From: Paracoccaceae bacterium
GTDB taxonomy: Bacteria; Pseudomonadota; Alphaproteobacteria; Rhodobacterales; Rhodobacteraceae
Assembly: GCA_020447005.1 (NCBI GenBank)
Contig: JAGRDO010000028.1
Span: forward strand, 1,516 to 54,740
Reading direction: 5' to 3'
DNA length: 53,225 nt
The notes beneath the pieces were generated by a model that was not told the DNA's origin, made no database searches, and was given only the letters and a program-made list of their open reading frames with translations. This document shows positions 23,828 to 34,021 of the stretch, piece by piece. Made by a program: the position numbers and the translations under genes. Numbering within the stretch: the stretch's first letter is position 1; every line of letters begins with the position of its first letter.

Positions 23828-26800
23828 TCAAGCGGAACCCGCTTCCGCCAGCAATTGCGCGTTCCCGCCCGAGGCCGTCGTGTCCACGCAGACATGGCGT
23901 TCCAGCGCCACATGGCCAAGATCGGGCATCGCGGTGATCAGGGGCAGGATCGGCCCGCTGCGTTCCGCCAGCGCCGCGGCGAAGGCGCGCGCCTCCCGCT
24001 CATCGCCCCAGAACAACACGCCGGCAAAGCCCGAAAGCGTGGTCAGGGCCTCTGGCGCCAGCGCACCCGCCACCGCCACGGCCTGCCCGCCAAGCGCCTT
24101 TACCGCCGCGGCCTGTGCATCGGCGGCTGCCTTGCCCGGACCAAGGCAAAGGAAGGGCGCGCGGGTCACAAGGGTCAGCCGGTTGGATTCGCCCGTGGGG
24201 CCGGGCAGGTCGATCTGGGTCAGGACTTTCGGCAGGTGCGCGGCCGTCAGCGCCTTTTGCACCGCTGCCACGTCTGCGCTGCCATCGGCCCCGCTCTTCG
24301 CCGCCGCCGCTGCCACAGGGGCAGTGAAGCGCGCCAGATATTCCGGACCGCCCGCCTTTGGGCCGGTGCCCGACAGCCCTTCGCCGCCGAAGGGCTGGCT
24401 GCCCACGATCGCCCCGATCTGGTTGCGGTTGACATAGATATTGCCGACATGCAGCGCCTCGGTCAGTTCCTGCACGCGGTTGTCAATCCTTGTATGCAGA
24501 CCGAAGGTCAGGCCATAGCCGGTGGCATTGATGTCACCGATCACCTTGGGCAACTCGTCGGCATCGAAGGTCGCCACATGCAGGACGGGGCCGAAGATCT
24601 CGCGCTTCATGTCGGCGATGCCGTTCACACGGATGACGGATGGCGCGATGAAATGCCCGCCCCTGGGCGTCGAAAGCTGCCGCAGAAGGCGGCCTTCCTT
24701 GCGCGCCTTCTCGATATGGGCGCGAATGCCGCCTTCGGCCTCTTCGTCGATGACCGGGCCGACATCGGTCGACAACTCCCAAGGATCGCCGACGACCAGT
24801 TCCTCCATCGCGCCGAACAGCATGTCGGTGAAATGGGCGGCGATGTCTTCCTGCACGTAAAGGCAGCGCAGGGCCGAACAACGCTGACCCGCCGACTGGA
24901 AGGATGACGCGACGATATCGCGCACGGCCTGTTCGGGCAGCGCCGTCGAGTCCACGATCATCGCGTTCAGCCCGCCGGTTTCGGCGATCAGCGGCGCGCC
25001 GGGGGCAAGGTGGCGTGCCATCGCCTTGCGGATCAGCATGGCGGTTTCGGTCGAGCCGGTGAAGCAGACGCCGTTGACGCGCGCGTCCGAGGTCAGGCCA
25101 GCCCCAACCGTCGCGCCGTCGCCGGGCAGCAGTTGCAGCGCCGAGGCCGGAACCCCGGCCTTGTGCATCAGCGCGACCGCATAGGCGGCGATCAGCGGCG
25201 TCTGTTCGGCCGGCTTGGCCAGCACCGCGTTGCCGGCGGCAAGGGCGGCCGAGATCTGCCCGGTGAAGATCGCCAGCGGGAAGTTCCACGGGCTGATGCA
25301 GGTAAAGACACCCAGCGGCGGCTGGCGCAGTTCCAACCCGCGCGCGGCGTAATAGCGCAGGAAATCCACCGCCTCGCGCAATTCGGCCACGGCATCGGCC
25401 AGCGATTTGCCGGCCTCGCGGGCCAGCAGCGCAAAGATCGCGCCGAAATTCTCTTCGTAAAGATCGGCGGCACGGTTCAGGATCGCGGCGCGTTCGGCGG
25501 CCGGTGCAGACCACGGCCGGGCGGCGCCGATGGCGCGGCCGACATCCGCGGCCGAGGCATCGGTGACACGGCCGACCAGCTGGCCCGTCGCGGGGTTCAC
25601 GACACGGCGCGGTTTCAGCCCTTCGACCTTGCAGGCAAGGATCGGCTGGGCGGCAAACTCGGTCTTGGCGAAGGCATCGCGCTCTGCGTCGATCCGCGCC
25701 AGCGTGGGCGCGTCGGTCAGATCGAAGCCCAGCGAATTCGCGCGTTCGGGGGCGAAAAGCTCTGGCCCCTTGCGGATGGCGCGGTTGGTCAGGCCCGGCA
25801 GCATCGCCTCGACCGCATCGAAGGGGCAGCCGGCAACGGTTTCGGGCGCCACATCCTCGTCCACGATCTGGTTGACGAAGGATGAGTTCGCACCGTTCTC
25901 CAGCAGCCGCCGCACCAGATAGGCCAGAAGGTCGCGATGCGCGCCGACCGGCGCATAGATCCGGCAGCGGGTCTTTTCGCGCTTCAGGACAATGTCATGA
26001 AGCCGCTCGCCCATGCCATGCAGGCGCTGGAACTCAAACGGCTTGCCCTTGCCCATGTCGAGGATCGCGGCCACGGTATGGGCGTTGTGCGTGGCAAATT
26101 GCGGATAGATGCGGTCAGTCATCCCCAGAAGCTTTTTCGCATTGGCGATATAGCTGACATCGGTCGCTTCCTTGCGGGTGAAGACCGGAAAATCTGTCAG
26201 GCCAAGCACCTGCGCCCGTTTGACTTCGGCATCCCAATAGGCGCCCTTCACAAGGCGCACCATGATCTTGCGGTCCAGCCGTTCGGCCGTGGCATGCAGC
26301 CAGTCAAGCACGGCACCCGCGCGACGGCCATAGGCTTGCACGACGACGCCGAACCCGTCCCATCCCTTCAGCGCCTCATCGGCCAGAACCGCCTCGATCA
26401 CCCGCAGCGAAAGGGTCAGGCGGTCGGCCTCTTCGGCGTCGATGTTGAAGCCCATGCGGGCCTTGGCGGCCTGCCGGGCCAGATCGCGCACCACGGGGAC
26501 AAGCTCGGCCATCACGCGCGCTTCCTGCGCGATCTCATAGCGCGGATGCAGGGCTGAAAGCTTGACGGAAATGCCCGGATTGGCGCGGATGTCGTCGCTG
26601 CGCGCCGCCGCCGAAATCGCACTGATCGCCTTGGAATAGGCCAGCGCATAGCGTTCGGCATCCTCGGCCGTCTTCGCGGCCTCGCCCAGCATGTCGTAGG
26701 AATAGGTATAGCCCTGCGCCTCCATCTTGGCGGCGCGTTCCATCGCCGCGTTGATGGTTTCGCCCAGCACGAACTGGCGGCCCATTTCCTTCATCGCCTG

Positions 26801-27271
26801 ACGTACGGCGCGGCGGATCACCGGCTCGCCCAGACGCTTTACCGCGCCGCGCAGATGGCCGACGATACCGGGTTCCTTTTCCTCCAGCACCTTGCCCGTC
26901 AGCATCAGCGCCCAGGTCGAGGCATTGACCAGGGACGAGGCGGAATGGCCCAGATGCTTGCCCCAGTCCGACGGCGCGATCTTGTCCTCGATCAGCGCAT
27001 CCATGGTTTCGGCATCGGGCACGCGCAAGAGCGCCTCGGCCAGACACATGAGCGAGATGCCCTCTTCGGTCGAAAGACCGTATTCGGCGAGGAAAACCTC
27101 CATGAGGCCGGGGCGCACATCCGCGCGGATCTGGCGGACAAGCGAGGCACCCTCGGACACGATGCGGGCACGGTCGGCCGCATCCAGTGCCGCATCGGCG
27201 ATCAGTTGCTTCAGCAGCGGCGCCTCTGCCGCAAGGGTTCCGGTGTCGATTTTCTGCCAAAGTTCCTGCAT
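23828..27271 (-). CDS. putA: Bifunctional proline dehydrogenase / glutamate-semialdehyde dehydrogenase
   Basis: 1147-residue PutA that oxidises proline to glutamate in two steps with substrate channelling. The N-terminal arm and flavin-containing PRODH barrel (~1-470) show [22 protein letters not shown] and [11 protein letters not shown]. The aldehyde dehydrogenase (~560-1000) has [11 protein letters not shown] with the catalytic Glu and [12 protein letters not shown] with the catalytic Cys. A C-terminal extension follows, as in type B PutAs. There is no N-terminal ribbon-helix-helix, so unlike the E. coli protein it cannot repress its own gene; the divergent Lrp-type gene probably does that. 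CGGAGGG precedes the ATG. Confidence 0.96.
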   Translation of the reverse strand: MQELWQKIDTGTLAAEAPLLKQLIADAALDAADRARIVSEGASLVRQIRADVRPGLMEVFLAEYGLSTEEGISLMCLAEALLRVPDAETMDALIEDKIAPSDWGKHLGHSASSLVNASTWALMLTGKVLEEKEPGIVGHLRGAVKRLGEPVIRRAVRQAMKEMGRQFVLGETINAAMERAAKMEAQGYTYSYDMLGEAAKTAEDAERYALAYSKAISAISAAARSDDIRANPGISVKLSALHPRYEIAQEARVMAELVPVVRDLARQAAKARMGFNIDAEEADRLTLSLRVIEAVLADEALKGWDGFGVVVQAYGRRAGAVLDWLHATAERLDRKIMVRLVKGAYWDAEVKRAQVLGLTDFPVFTRKEATDVSYIANAKKLLGMTDRIYPQFATHNAHTVAAILDMGKGKPFEFQRLHGMGERLHDIVLKREKTRCRIYAPVGAHRDLLAYLVRRLLENGANSSFVNQIVDEDVAPETVAGCPFDAVEAMLPGLTNRAIRKGPELFAPERANSLGFDLTDAPTLARIDAERDAFAKTEFAAQPILACKVEGLKPRRVVNPATGQLVGRVTDASAADVGRAIGAARPWSAPAAERAAILNRAADLYEENFGAIFALLAREAGKSLADAVAELREAVDFLRYYAARGLELRQPPLGVFTCISPWNFPLAIFTGQISAALAAGNAVLAKPAEQTPLIAAYAVALMHKAGVPASALQLLPGDGATVGAGLTSDARVNGVCFTGSTETAMLIRKAMARHLAPGAPLIAETGGLNAMIVDSTALPEQAVRDIVASSFQSAGQRCSALRCLYVQEDIAAHFTDMLFGAMEELVVGDPWELSTDVGPVIDEEAEGGIRAHIEKARKEGRLLRQLSTPRGGHFIAPSVIRVNGIADMKREIFGPVLHVATFDADELPKVIGDINATGYGLTFGLHTRIDNRVQELTEALHVGNIYVNRNQIGAIVGSQPFGGEGLSGTGPKAGGPEYLARFTAPVAAAAAKSGADGSADVAAVQKALTAAHLPKVLTQIDLPGPTGESNRLTLVTRAPFLCLGPGKAAADAQAAAVKALGGQAVAVAGALAPEALTTLSGFAGVLFWGDEREARAFAAALAERSGPILPLITAMPDLGHVALERHVCVDTTASGGNAQLLAEAGSA

Positions 27272-27350
27272 TTTTCCCTCCGCGATTTCCGCCTATCATA
27301 TATATAGTGGCCAAGTGCTTCAGACCAAATTTTGCAAGGTTGCAGTCAAT
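27272..27350. promoter_or_regulatory. putA / putR divergent promoter region
   Basis: This 79-base AT-rich interval separates putA (minus) from the Lrp-type regulator (plus). On the putA strand TTGGTC and ATATAT are 17 bases apart and could be -35/-10. The TATCATATATATAG block is unusually AT-rich for this genome. Two TTGCA units (TTTTGCAAGGTTGCAG) lie near the regulator start and could be Lrp-type binding sites. Confidence 0.5.
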
Positions 27351-27839
27351 ATGACCAAAGATAAGAAAAACGATGGTCAGAATGAACTTTTCGATCTGGA
27401 TCGTTTCGATACCGCCATCCTGCGCCTGTTGTCCGAAGACGGGCGGATGTCGCTGACCGAACTTGCGCGCAAGGTCGGGCTGACCAAGACCCCGGTTCAG
27501 GCAAGGGTCAAAAGGCTTGAGGGTGCGGGGGTCATCGCCGGTTATCGAGCGGTGCTTAATCCGATCCGCATGGGCCTTGCGCATGTCGCCTATGTCGAAG
27601 TGCGGCTTTCGGACACGCGCGAGGCGGCGTTGCAGGCCTTCAACAAGGCCGTGCGCGGCATGCCCGAGATCGAGGAATGCCACATGATGGCGGCCGGCTT
27701 CGACTATCTGATGAAGGTGCGCACCAGCGATATCGCCGATTACAGGCGGGTTCTCGGCGAACGTATCTCAACCCTTCCCTTCGTCGCGTCAACCTCGACC
27801 TACGTCGCGATGGAAGCGGTGAAAGAGGCCGGTCTCTGA
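27351..27839 (+). CDS. putR: Lrp/AsnC-family regulator of proline utilisation
   Basis: 162-residue Lrp/AsnC protein. The N-terminal HTH is [55 protein letters not shown]. The C-terminal RAM effector domain includes [36 protein letters not shown] and [14 protein letters not shown]. Divergent pairing with putA is the known layout of PutR in Agrobacterium and Rhodobacter, where it activates putA in response to proline. The frame is open far upstream over putA; ATG 27351 in the intergenic region is the sensible start. tRNA-Leu follows 40 bp after the stop. Confidence 0.9.
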   Translation: MTKDKKNDGQNELFDLDRFDTAILRLLSEDGRMSLTELARKVGLTKTPVQARVKRLEGAGVIAGYRAVLNPIRMGLAHVAYVEVRLSDTREAALQAFNKAVRGMPEIEECHMMAAGFDYLMKVRTSDIADYRRVLGERISTLPFVASTSTYVAMEAVKEAGL

Positions 27840-27879
27840 TCTTGCCGCCGCCGTCCAGATGGCTATGGTCGCCGGGCGT

Positions 27880-27965
27880 GCCCGCGTGGTGGAATGGTAG
27901 ACACAGGGGACTTAAAATCCCTAGGCCGAAAGGCCGTGCCGGTTCAAATCCGGCCGCGGGTACCA
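27880..27965 (+). tRNA. tRNA-Leu (anticodon TAA)
   Basis: An 86-base class-II tRNA including an encoded CCA end. The acceptor stem GCCCGCG pairs with CGCGGGT (one G-T), the D-loop region is GTGGTGGAATGGTAGAC, and the anticodon arm GGGGA-CTTAAAA-TCCCT carries TAA. The long variable arm AGGCCGAAAGGCC is typical for leucine, and GGTTCAAATCC is the T arm. It stands between putR and the capsule-export genes. Confidence 0.95.
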
Positions 27966-27986
27966 CCGGCAACAGCCACCATGTTG

Positions 27987-28649
27987 TCAGCCCGGCCTGC
28001 GCATGATGTCCTCATGATGCGCGATCGCGTCCCCGATATCCTCATGATAGGTCAGCCGGCCGCCCTCCAGAACGGCGCCATGCCGGCACAGGCGCTGCAC
28101 CATGCCAAGCGCGTGCGACGCGATGATCGCGCCGCGATGCTCCAGCCGTTCGGCAAAGATGCGTTCGCTTTCCGCGCGAAAGGCGGCATCGCCGACCGAG
28201 GTCACTTCGTCGACCAGATAGGTATCGAAATCGCATCCCATCGAAACCGCGAAGGCCAGACGCGATTTCATGCCCGAGGAATAGCCGCCGACCGGCAGAT
28301 GGAAACTGCGCCCGAGGCCCGAGATGTCTTCGGCAATCCGCGCCAGCGCATCGGAATCGATACCGTAAACCCGCGCCACAAAGCGCGTGTTCTGCAACCC
28401 GGTCAGTTCCGGGTGAAAACTGCCCGCGAACCCGACGGGCCATGACACGCTGCCTTCGATCCGGACCTCGCCCGAACTGGGTTGCAACGTGCCGGCAATC
28501 ATCTTCAGCAGCGTGGATTTTCCCGCCCCGTTGCGCCCCAGAAGCGCAACCGAGGCCCGGGCGGGAAAAACCGCGTTGATCCGGTCGGCAACCGTGATTG
28601 CCGTGCCGCGGACATGAAAGGTTTTCGACAGATCGACAAGCCGGATCAT
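27987..28649 (-). CDS. kpsT: Capsular polysaccharide ABC exporter, ATP-binding protein
   Basis: 220-residue ABC ATPase of the KpsT/BexA class that powers export of capsular polysaccharide. Walker A is [11 protein letters not shown] near residue 37, the signature is [10 protein letters not shown], and Walker B is [12 protein letters not shown], with the His switch in [10 protein letters not shown]. The short N-terminal [11 protein letters not shown] start is typical of the group. It starts within the kpsE stop (ATGA overlap), so kpsE-kpsT form an operon. The membrane partner kpsM is encoded divergently at 29887. Confidence 0.92.
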   Translation of the reverse strand: MIRLVDLSKTFHVRGTAITVADRINAVFPARASVALLGRNGAGKSTLLKMIAGTLQPSSGEVRIEGSVSWPVGFAGSFHPELTGLQNTRFVARVYGIDSDALARIAEDISGLGRSFHLPVGGYSSGMKSRLAFAVSMGCDFDTYLVDEVTSVGDAAFRAESERIFAERLEHRGAIIASHALGMVQRLCRHGAVLEGGRLTYHEDIGDAIAHHEDIMRRPG

Positions 28650-29815
28650 CGCCGGTCGCGTATCGAATAATAGATCAGGACCGCGATCGCCCAGCCAAGC
28701 GCCAGGAACCCGGCGATCATCGCCAGAAGGATGCCGCGGCGCGGGTATTTGGCCGTTTCGGCAAGCGTGGGCGCGACATAGGTCGCCAGATAGCGCGACT
28801 GCTTTTGCGCATCCGCCAGCGCGGATTCATAGCCCGTCAGTGCCGCGACATAGTTCTTTTCGGCAAATTCCAGATCGACATGCAGCGCCTCATATTCGCC
28901 GACAAGCTTGGAATAGGGGATCTCGTCCTTCGTCCGGCTGGTTGAAAAGCTGGCGCGCTCGTCCTGAATGCGCTGTTCGATGGCGGCAATGCGCTGGCGC
29001 GTCTGGATGATGCGCGGATCGCTCGGGCTCGTGTTCTTCAGCAAGAGGTCAAGATCGACCAGCGAGGTCGCAAGCGCGGATTGCAGCGAATTGAGAATGC
29101 CCATCCGCCCTTCGATATCCGCCGCCGGATCGACGATCTGGGTGGTGCTGCGAAATTCGGTCAGCGTCTGGCGCGCGGTCTTCAGCTGATCCACCGCGCG
29201 GTCAAGCTCGTCCTTGGCATATCGGGTGACGTCGCTGCGCGCGATTGCCGTCAACTCGTTGATCATGCGGCTGCTTTCGGCAAGGATCGCCTGCGCCACG
29301 CTTTGCGCGCTGGCCGCATCGAAGGCCAGAACCCGCACCTCGATCAGCCCGTCCGAGGAATCGTAGAAAACCGTCACGACCCGGCTCCAATAGGCCTCCA
29401 GATCCTCGATCGACGCATCGCTGGCCAGCGAAAACACCGGATCGCCCTGCCGCTGATAGATGGACGAAAGGTCCAGTTCCCTGTCCACCACCTGAACCAT
29501 CTGCCGGCCGCGGATGTACTTGTTGAGAAAATCGGTGTCCGAGGTGCTCGACCCGCTGAATTCCGTGATGCCGCCAAGGATCTCGACGGCGGACTGCGTC
29601 TGTTCCTTGCGGACCGAAAAGCCGAAGCGCGATTCGTACTGGTCGGCCGCGACCAGCCACAGATAGGCCGCCGAAACGAGTGCGGGCAGAAGAACGACAA
29701 GCAGGAAACTGATGCCGATGGCCCGGTGGCGGCGCCGCAGCCGCGCGCCGCCGGCGGTCTGCCGCGCACCCGGGTGATCGGTCAGGTCCGGCTTCGGGAT
29801 GGTTTGCTCTTTCAA
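28646..29815 (-). CDS. kpsE: Capsule export inner-membrane/periplasmic adaptor KpsE
   Basis: 389-residue polysaccharide co-polymerase/adaptor of the KpsE/CtrB/BexC family. A basic N-terminal tail precedes helix 1 (about residues 33-52), followed by the YESRFGFSVRKEQTQSAVEILGG Wzz-like region, a long periplasmic coiled coil (~170-345, with ALATSLVDLDLLLKNTSPSDPRI) and a C-terminal helix. It links the ABC exporter to an outer-membrane polysaccharide channel (KpsD/Wza), which is not in this window. It is the first gene of kpsE-kpsT. Confidence 0.9.
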   Translation of the reverse strand: MKEQTIPKPDLTDHPGARQTAGGARLRRRHRAIGISFLLVVLLPALVSAAYLWLVAADQYESRFGFSVRKEQTQSAVEILGGITEFSGSSTSDTDFLNKYIRGRQMVQVVDRELDLSSIYQRQGDPVFSLASDASIEDLEAYWSRVVTVFYDSSDGLIEVRVLAFDAASAQSVAQAILAESSRMINELTAIARSDVTRYAKDELDRAVDQLKTARQTLTEFRSTTQIVDPAADIEGRMGILNSLQSALATSLVDLDLLLKNTSPSDPRIIQTRQRIAAIEQRIQDERASFSTSRTKDEIPYSKLVGEYEALHVDLEFAEKNYVAALTGYESALADAQKQSRYLATYVAPTLAETAKYPRRGILLAMIAGFLALGWAIAVLIYYSIRDRR

Positions 29816-29886
29816 AGAGGGCCCCTTTGTCTAGAATGCGCAACCGGGCCGGGTTCCGGCCATCCCCGGGAAAGATGCCAGAAGTC

Positions 29887-30684
29887 ATGCCAGATCGAAC
29901 CGGACTTGTACAGCGACCGAACGGCACCCGCACGCTGCGGACCATCGCCGCGCTGGTCTTGCGGGAAATGTCGACAAGCTACGGGCGCAACATCGTCGGC
30001 TATCTCTGGGCGGTCCTCGAACCCGTCGCCGGCATCATCCTGATAACCGTCGTCTTCACCGTGGTGTTTCGCGCGCCCCCCATCGGCACCAGCTTTGCGC
30101 TCTTTTACGCATCCGGACTCCTGCCGTTTCTCGCCTATATGGACATCTCGCAAAAGGTGGCCACCTCGCTGCGTTTTTCGCGGGCCCTGCTGGCCTATCC
30201 CGGTGTCACCTATTTCGATGCGCTTATGGCAAGGTGGCTCCTGAATGCGCTGACGCAGATCATGGTTTTCACGCTGGTTCTGGGCACGATCATCATCGGC
30301 TCGGGCGTCGAGGTCATCCTCGACATCCCGGCAATCTGCCTCGGCGGCGCGATGGTGCTGGCGATTGCCCTCGGTGTGGGGGCCATGAATTGCCTTCTGC
30401 AGTCGCTCTTCCCGGTCTGGGAACGGATATGGGGTATTCTGAACCGGCCGATGCTGATCCTTACATGCGTGTTCTTCCCGCTGGCCAGCGTGCCCGAACC
30501 CTATCGTTCATGGCTGTGGTGGAACCCGCTGGTTCATGTCGTGGGCCAGATCCGCAAGGGGATTTACCCGACATATGCAGGCGACTACCTGTCGCCTGTC
30601 TATGTATTCGGCGTGTCGCTTGGCCTCTTGGCGCTGGCGCTTCTGCTTCTGAACCGCTTTCACAGCGATATCGTCAACCGTTAG
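29887..30684 (+). CDS. kpsM: Capsular polysaccharide ABC exporter permease
   Basis: 265-residue ABC-2 type permease with six hydrophobic helices. The KpsM-type N-terminal segment [32 protein letters not shown] is clear, and the C-terminal region has [24 protein letters not shown]. It forms the pore with KpsT. The start is uncertain: in-frame ATGs occur at 29836, 29875 and 29887, and 29887 gives the most typical N-terminus. It is transcribed away from kpsE, an arrangement that puts its promoter in or before the first codons of kpsE. The stop overlaps the convergent trpS stop by 4 bp. Confidence 0.9.
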   Translation: MPDRTGLVQRPNGTRTLRTIAALVLREMSTSYGRNIVGYLWAVLEPVAGIILITVVFTVVFRAPPIGTSFALFYASGLLPFLAYMDISQKVATSLRFSRALLAYPGVTYFDALMARWLLNALTQIMVFTLVLGTIIIGSGVEVILDIPAICLGGAMVLAIALGVGAMNCLLQSLFPVWERIWGILNRPMLILTCVFFPLASVPEPYRSWLWWNPLVHVVGQIRKGIYPTYAGDYLSPVYVFGVSLGLLALALLLLNRFHSDIVNR

Positions 30685-31718
30685 CGGCGGCGTGACCGCA
30701 CCATCCCGGTGATGTCGTAAACCCGGTCAAGGATCGGCTGGGCGATGGCCGCGGCCCGGTCGGCACCGTCGCCAAGGATACGGTCGATCTCGGCCGGATC
30801 GGCCATCAGGCGCTGCATCTCGGCCGCCAGCGGCGACAGCTTGGCAACCGCCAGATCGGCAAGCGCCGGCTTGAACGCGCCAAAGCCCTTGCCCGCGAAC
30901 TCGCCGATCACCGCTTCGGGCGAAGTTTCGGCAAGCGCGGCGTAGATATTGACAAGATTGCGCGCCTCGGGCCGGTCCTTCAGCCCCTCCAGTGTCGCGG
31001 GCAGGGGTTCGGCATCGGTCCTGGCCTTGCGGAACTTCTGCGCGATGGTGTCGGCATCGTCGGTCAGGTTGATGCGGCTGGCATCCGAGGGATCGGATTT
31101 CGACATCTTCCTGGTGCCGTCGCGCAGCGACATGACCCGCGTCGCGACCCCTTCGATCACCGGCTCGGTCATGGGGAAGAAATCGACGCCATAATCGTGG
31201 TTGAACTTCGCCGCGATGTCGCGCGTCAGCTCGACATGCTGTTTCTGATCTTCGCCCACGGGCACATGGGTCGCGTGATACAGCAGGATGTCGGCCGCCA
31301 TCAGCGACGGATAGGCGAACAGGCCAAGCGAGGCTTTTTCGGCGTCCTTGCCGGCCTTGTCCTTCCACTGGGTCATGCGGTTCATCCAGCCCATGCGGGC
31401 CACGCAATTGAAGATCCACGCCAGTTCGGCATGGGCCGGAACCTGGCTCTGGTTGAACAGGATCGACCGCTTGGGGTCTAGTCCCGATGCGATATAGCTC
31501 GCCGCCAGTTCGCGCGTGGCATTGCGCAGATCGCCGGGGTTCTGCCAGACCGTGATCGCGTGCAGGTCGACGATGCAATAGATCGTCTCGACCCCACTGT
31601 TCTGCATCTCGACAAACCGCTTCACCGCGCCAAGGTAATTGCCCAGTTGCAGGTGGTTCGTCGGCTGGATGCCGGAAAATACGCGCGGGGTGAATTTGGA
31701 CTTCGCCGCGTCGGTCAT
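30681..31718 (-). CDS. trpS: Tryptophan--tRNA ligase
   Basis: 345-residue class-I aminoacyl-tRNA synthetase. The HIGH-type motif is [18 protein letters not shown] near residue 14 (LQLGN replaces the commoner LHLGN) and the KMSKS motif is intact in [25 protein letters not shown] is the typical tryptophan-site region. The frame extends upstream to 32297, but ATG 31718 with AGGAAAACC upstream is the family start. It is convergent with kpsM and divergent from the rhomboid-like gene. Confidence 0.95.
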   Translation of the reverse strand: MTDAAKSKFTPRVFSGIQPTNHLQLGNYLGAVKRFVEMQNSGVETIYCIVDLHAITVWQNPGDLRNATRELAASYIASGLDPKRSILFNQSQVPAHAELAWIFNCVARMGWMNRMTQWKDKAGKDAEKASLGLFAYPSLMAADILLYHATHVPVGEDQKQHVELTRDIAAKFNHDYGVDFFPMTEPVIEGVATRVMSLRDGTRKMSKSDPSDASRINLTDDADTIAQKFRKARTDAEPLPATLEGLKDRPEARNLVNIYAALAETSPEAVIGEFAGKGFGAFKPALADLAVAKLSPLAAEMQRLMADPAEIDRILGDGADRAAAIAQPILDRVYDITGMVRSRRR

Positions 31719-31799
31719 GGTTTTCCTCACAGGTTCGGCTGGATATTCAAGCCTTGCTCGCGTATCGCAAGGGACAAAGCCCGTCAACAAGGAGCGTCC

Positions 31800-32486
31800 A
31801 TGCAGCCCGGCCATCACGCCTCTCCGATCAACCAGCTTCCACCGGTGGTCTGGCTGATCCTTCTGCCGATCGTCGCGATGGAACTGGTGCTGAATGCGGG
31901 CAGCCTCGGTCTGGCCGGGGGGGCAGGCGGGATCGGCTGGCGCAACGAGGCATTGCAGCGCTTTGCACTTTCGCCCGCGATGCTCGATTACATGCTGGCA
32001 AGCCGGACGTTCAGCGCCGACGACCTCATGCGCTTTTTCACCTATTCGGTGGTGCATGGCAGCCTGATGCATGCGGTCTGGGCCGGGGTCTTCATTCTGG
32101 CAATGGGCAAGTTCGTGGGCGAGGTGTTCAGCGGCGCGGCGGTGCTGGCCGTCTATGTCGCCTCGGTCGTGATCAGTGCGGTGGTCTATTCGCTGATACC
32201 GGGGCTCGTTTACCCGCTCTTTGGCGCCTATCCCGGAGCGTTCGGCCTGATCGGCGCCTTTACCTTCATTCTCTGGACCCGGCTTGGCGCGGTCCATGCC
32301 AACCGGAACCGGGCCTTTTCGCTGATCGGCTTTCTTCTGGGCATCCGGCTGGTCTTTGCGATCTTCTTCGGAAGTTCACCGGACTGGATCGCCGAAGTGG
32401 CGGGCTTTGCGACCGGTTTCGGCCTGTCATTCCTGGTCGGCCCCGGCGGGCCAGCCCATATGATCGCGCGCATCCGTCAGCGCTGA
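31800..32486 (+). CDS. Rhomboid-fold membrane protein, probably inactive
   Basis: 228-residue membrane protein with about six helices and rhomboid spacing: [25 protein letters not shown] in helix 2, a helix-4 turn [13 protein letters not shown], and helix 6 [12 protein letters not shown]. Compared with active rhomboids, the GxSG serine is missing (GAYPG), the catalytic His of AHxxGFxxG is Glu, and the helix-2 Asn is Ala. It therefore looks like a pseudoprotease of the iRhom or derlin kind. AAGGAGCG precedes the ATG. The 3' end overlaps murJ on the other strand by 10 bp. Confidence 0.8.
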   Translation: MQPGHHASPINQLPPVVWLILLPIVAMELVLNAGSLGLAGGAGGIGWRNEALQRFALSPAMLDYMLASRTFSADDLMRFFTYSVVHGSLMHAVWAGVFILAMGKFVGEVFSGAAVLAVYVASVVISAVVYSLIPGLVYPLFGAYPGAFGLIGAFTFILWTRLGAVHANRNRAFSLIGFLLGIRLVFAIFFGSSPDWIAEVAGFATGFGLSFLVGPGGPAHMIARIRQR

Positions 32487-34021
32487 CGCGGCGCCCCGCC
32501 CCGGAAATCGGCAATGCGGAAGCCGCCAAGCGCATAGGCCGCGGCACCGTAAACCGCCATTCCGGCCAGGATGAGCACCGCCAGCGCCCAATAGCGATCG
32601 GTCCGGTCCGCCAGGGGCGCGGCCAGCGCCGATTGCGCCACGGCAAGGAAAATCCCCATGATGAGCGAGGCCAGAACGATGCGCGGCACCCGGAACCGCA
32701 ACCGCTCATCCGCGCGGGCGGCATCGCCCATCGCCCGGGTTCCGCGCCAAAGCTGAAAGGCCATCGCCCATCCGGCCAGCGTGGTGCCAAGCGCTGCCGC
32801 CGCAAAGCCGAAAACCGGCGCAAGCCCGATGGCAAGCACCGCGTTCACCACCATCGACCAGACCGCGTATCTGAACGGCGTCGCGGTATCCTCGCGCGCG
32901 AAATACAAGGGTTGCAGCACCTTTTGCAGCACGAAGGCGGGCAGGCCCGCGCCATAGATCGCCAGTGCCAGCGCCGTTGGCGTCACATCCGCCGGGCCGA
33001 AGGCCCTCCGCTCGTAAAGGACCGAGATCAGCGGGCCCGCAATGACGACAAGGGCAATGCCCGCAGGCACCGTCAGGAACAGCGCGAATTCGGTCGCGCG
33101 CGAATAGGCATATCGGCTGCCAATCCAATCGGCCGCCTTCAGGCGCCGCGACAGGTCGGGCAGAAGAACGATCCCGATGGCGATGCCCACGACACCCAGC
33201 GGCAACTGGTAAAGCCGGTCGGCAAAGCTCAGCCATGCAATCGCGCCGTCAAAGAAACTGCCGATCTGACGGCCGACCAGAAGGTTGACCTGCACCACGC
33301 CACCCGCCAGAACCGCAGGCGCGGCGATGGTCAGAAGCCGCCGCAGATCGGGCGTCATGCGCGGGCGGCGCAGCCGCAAGGGAAAGCCCATCCGCGCCGC
33401 GGCAAACCAGACGAGCGCCAGTTGCGCCAGCCCCGTCGCCGGTGTCGCCCATGCCATGGTCAGACCCATGTCCCAGCCCAGCCGGTCCGCCGTGACCATC
33501 GCCGCGATGAAGATGACGTTCAGCAATACCGGCGCGCCCGCCGCCGCGATGAAACGCCCGCCCGCGTTCAGAAGGCCCGACAGAAGGGCGGTGAGCGAGA
33601 TCAGCAGGATATAGGGAAAGCAGATGCGCCCGTATTCGACCGCCAAAGGCAACCGCCCGTCGCCCGCAAATCCGCCCGCCATGGCAAGAACCAGCCACGG
33701 CATCACAACCATCGCCAGCACCGAAACCACCAGCGTGACGAAGGCAAGGCCCGAAAACGCATCCTCGGCAAAGCCGCGCGGATCGTCTCCGGTCTCAAGC
33801 TTCTTGGAAAAGAGCGGCACGAAAGCGGTGTTGAACGCCCCTTCGGCAAAGAAGCGGCGGAACATGTTCGGCAGCGTGAAGGCCACCAGAAAGGCCTCGG
33901 CCACCGGCCCGGTGCCCAGATAGGCGGCGAGCAGCACATCGCGGACGAATCCCGCGATCCGCGACAGAAACGTCCAGGCCCCGACCGTCAGGAAGCCCCG
34001 GATCAGACGGATCGGTTTCAT
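32477..34021 (-). CDS. murJ: Lipid II flippase MurJ
   Basis: 514-residue MOP-superfamily protein with about 14 helices that moves lipid II across the inner membrane for peptidoglycan synthesis. Landmarks are RDVLLAAYLGTGPVAEAFLVAFTLPNMFRRFFAEGAFNTAFVPLF at the N-terminus, LMSLTAL-like segments, and LPLGVVGIAIGIVLLPDLSRRL in the middle. The start overlaps the glnD stop as ATGA. The glnD-murJ order is widespread in alphaproteobacteria. Confidence 0.95.
   Translation of the reverse strand: MKPIRLIRGFLTVGAWTFLSRIAGFVRDVLLAAYLGTGPVAEAFLVAFTLPNMFRRFFAEGAFNTAFVPLFSKKLETGDDPRGFAEDAFSGLAFVTLVVSVLAMVVMPWLVLAMAGGFAGDGRLPLAVEYGRICFPYILLISLTALLSGLLNAGGRFIAAAGAPVLLNVIFIAAMVTADRLGWDMGLTMAWATPATGLAQLALVWFAAARMGFPLRLRRPRMTPDLRRLLTIAAPAVLAGGVVQVNLLVGRQIGSFFDGAIAWLSFADRLYQLPLGVVGIAIGIVLLPDLSRRLKAADWIGSRYAYSRATEFALFLTVPAGIALVVIAGPLISVLYERRAFGPADVTPTALALAIYGAGLPAFVLQKVLQPLYFAREDTATPFRYAVWSMVVNAVLAIGLAPVFGFAAAALGTTLAGWAMAFQLWRGTRAMGDAARADERLRFRVPRIVLASLIMGIFLAVAQSALAAPLADRTDRYWALAVLILAGMAVYGAAAYALGGFRIADFRGGAPRQR

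Noticed and set aside
27880-28000. tRNA-Leu as an attachment site of a genomic island
   Set aside because: No second copy of the tRNA 3' end, no integrase and no mobility gene is present in the window.
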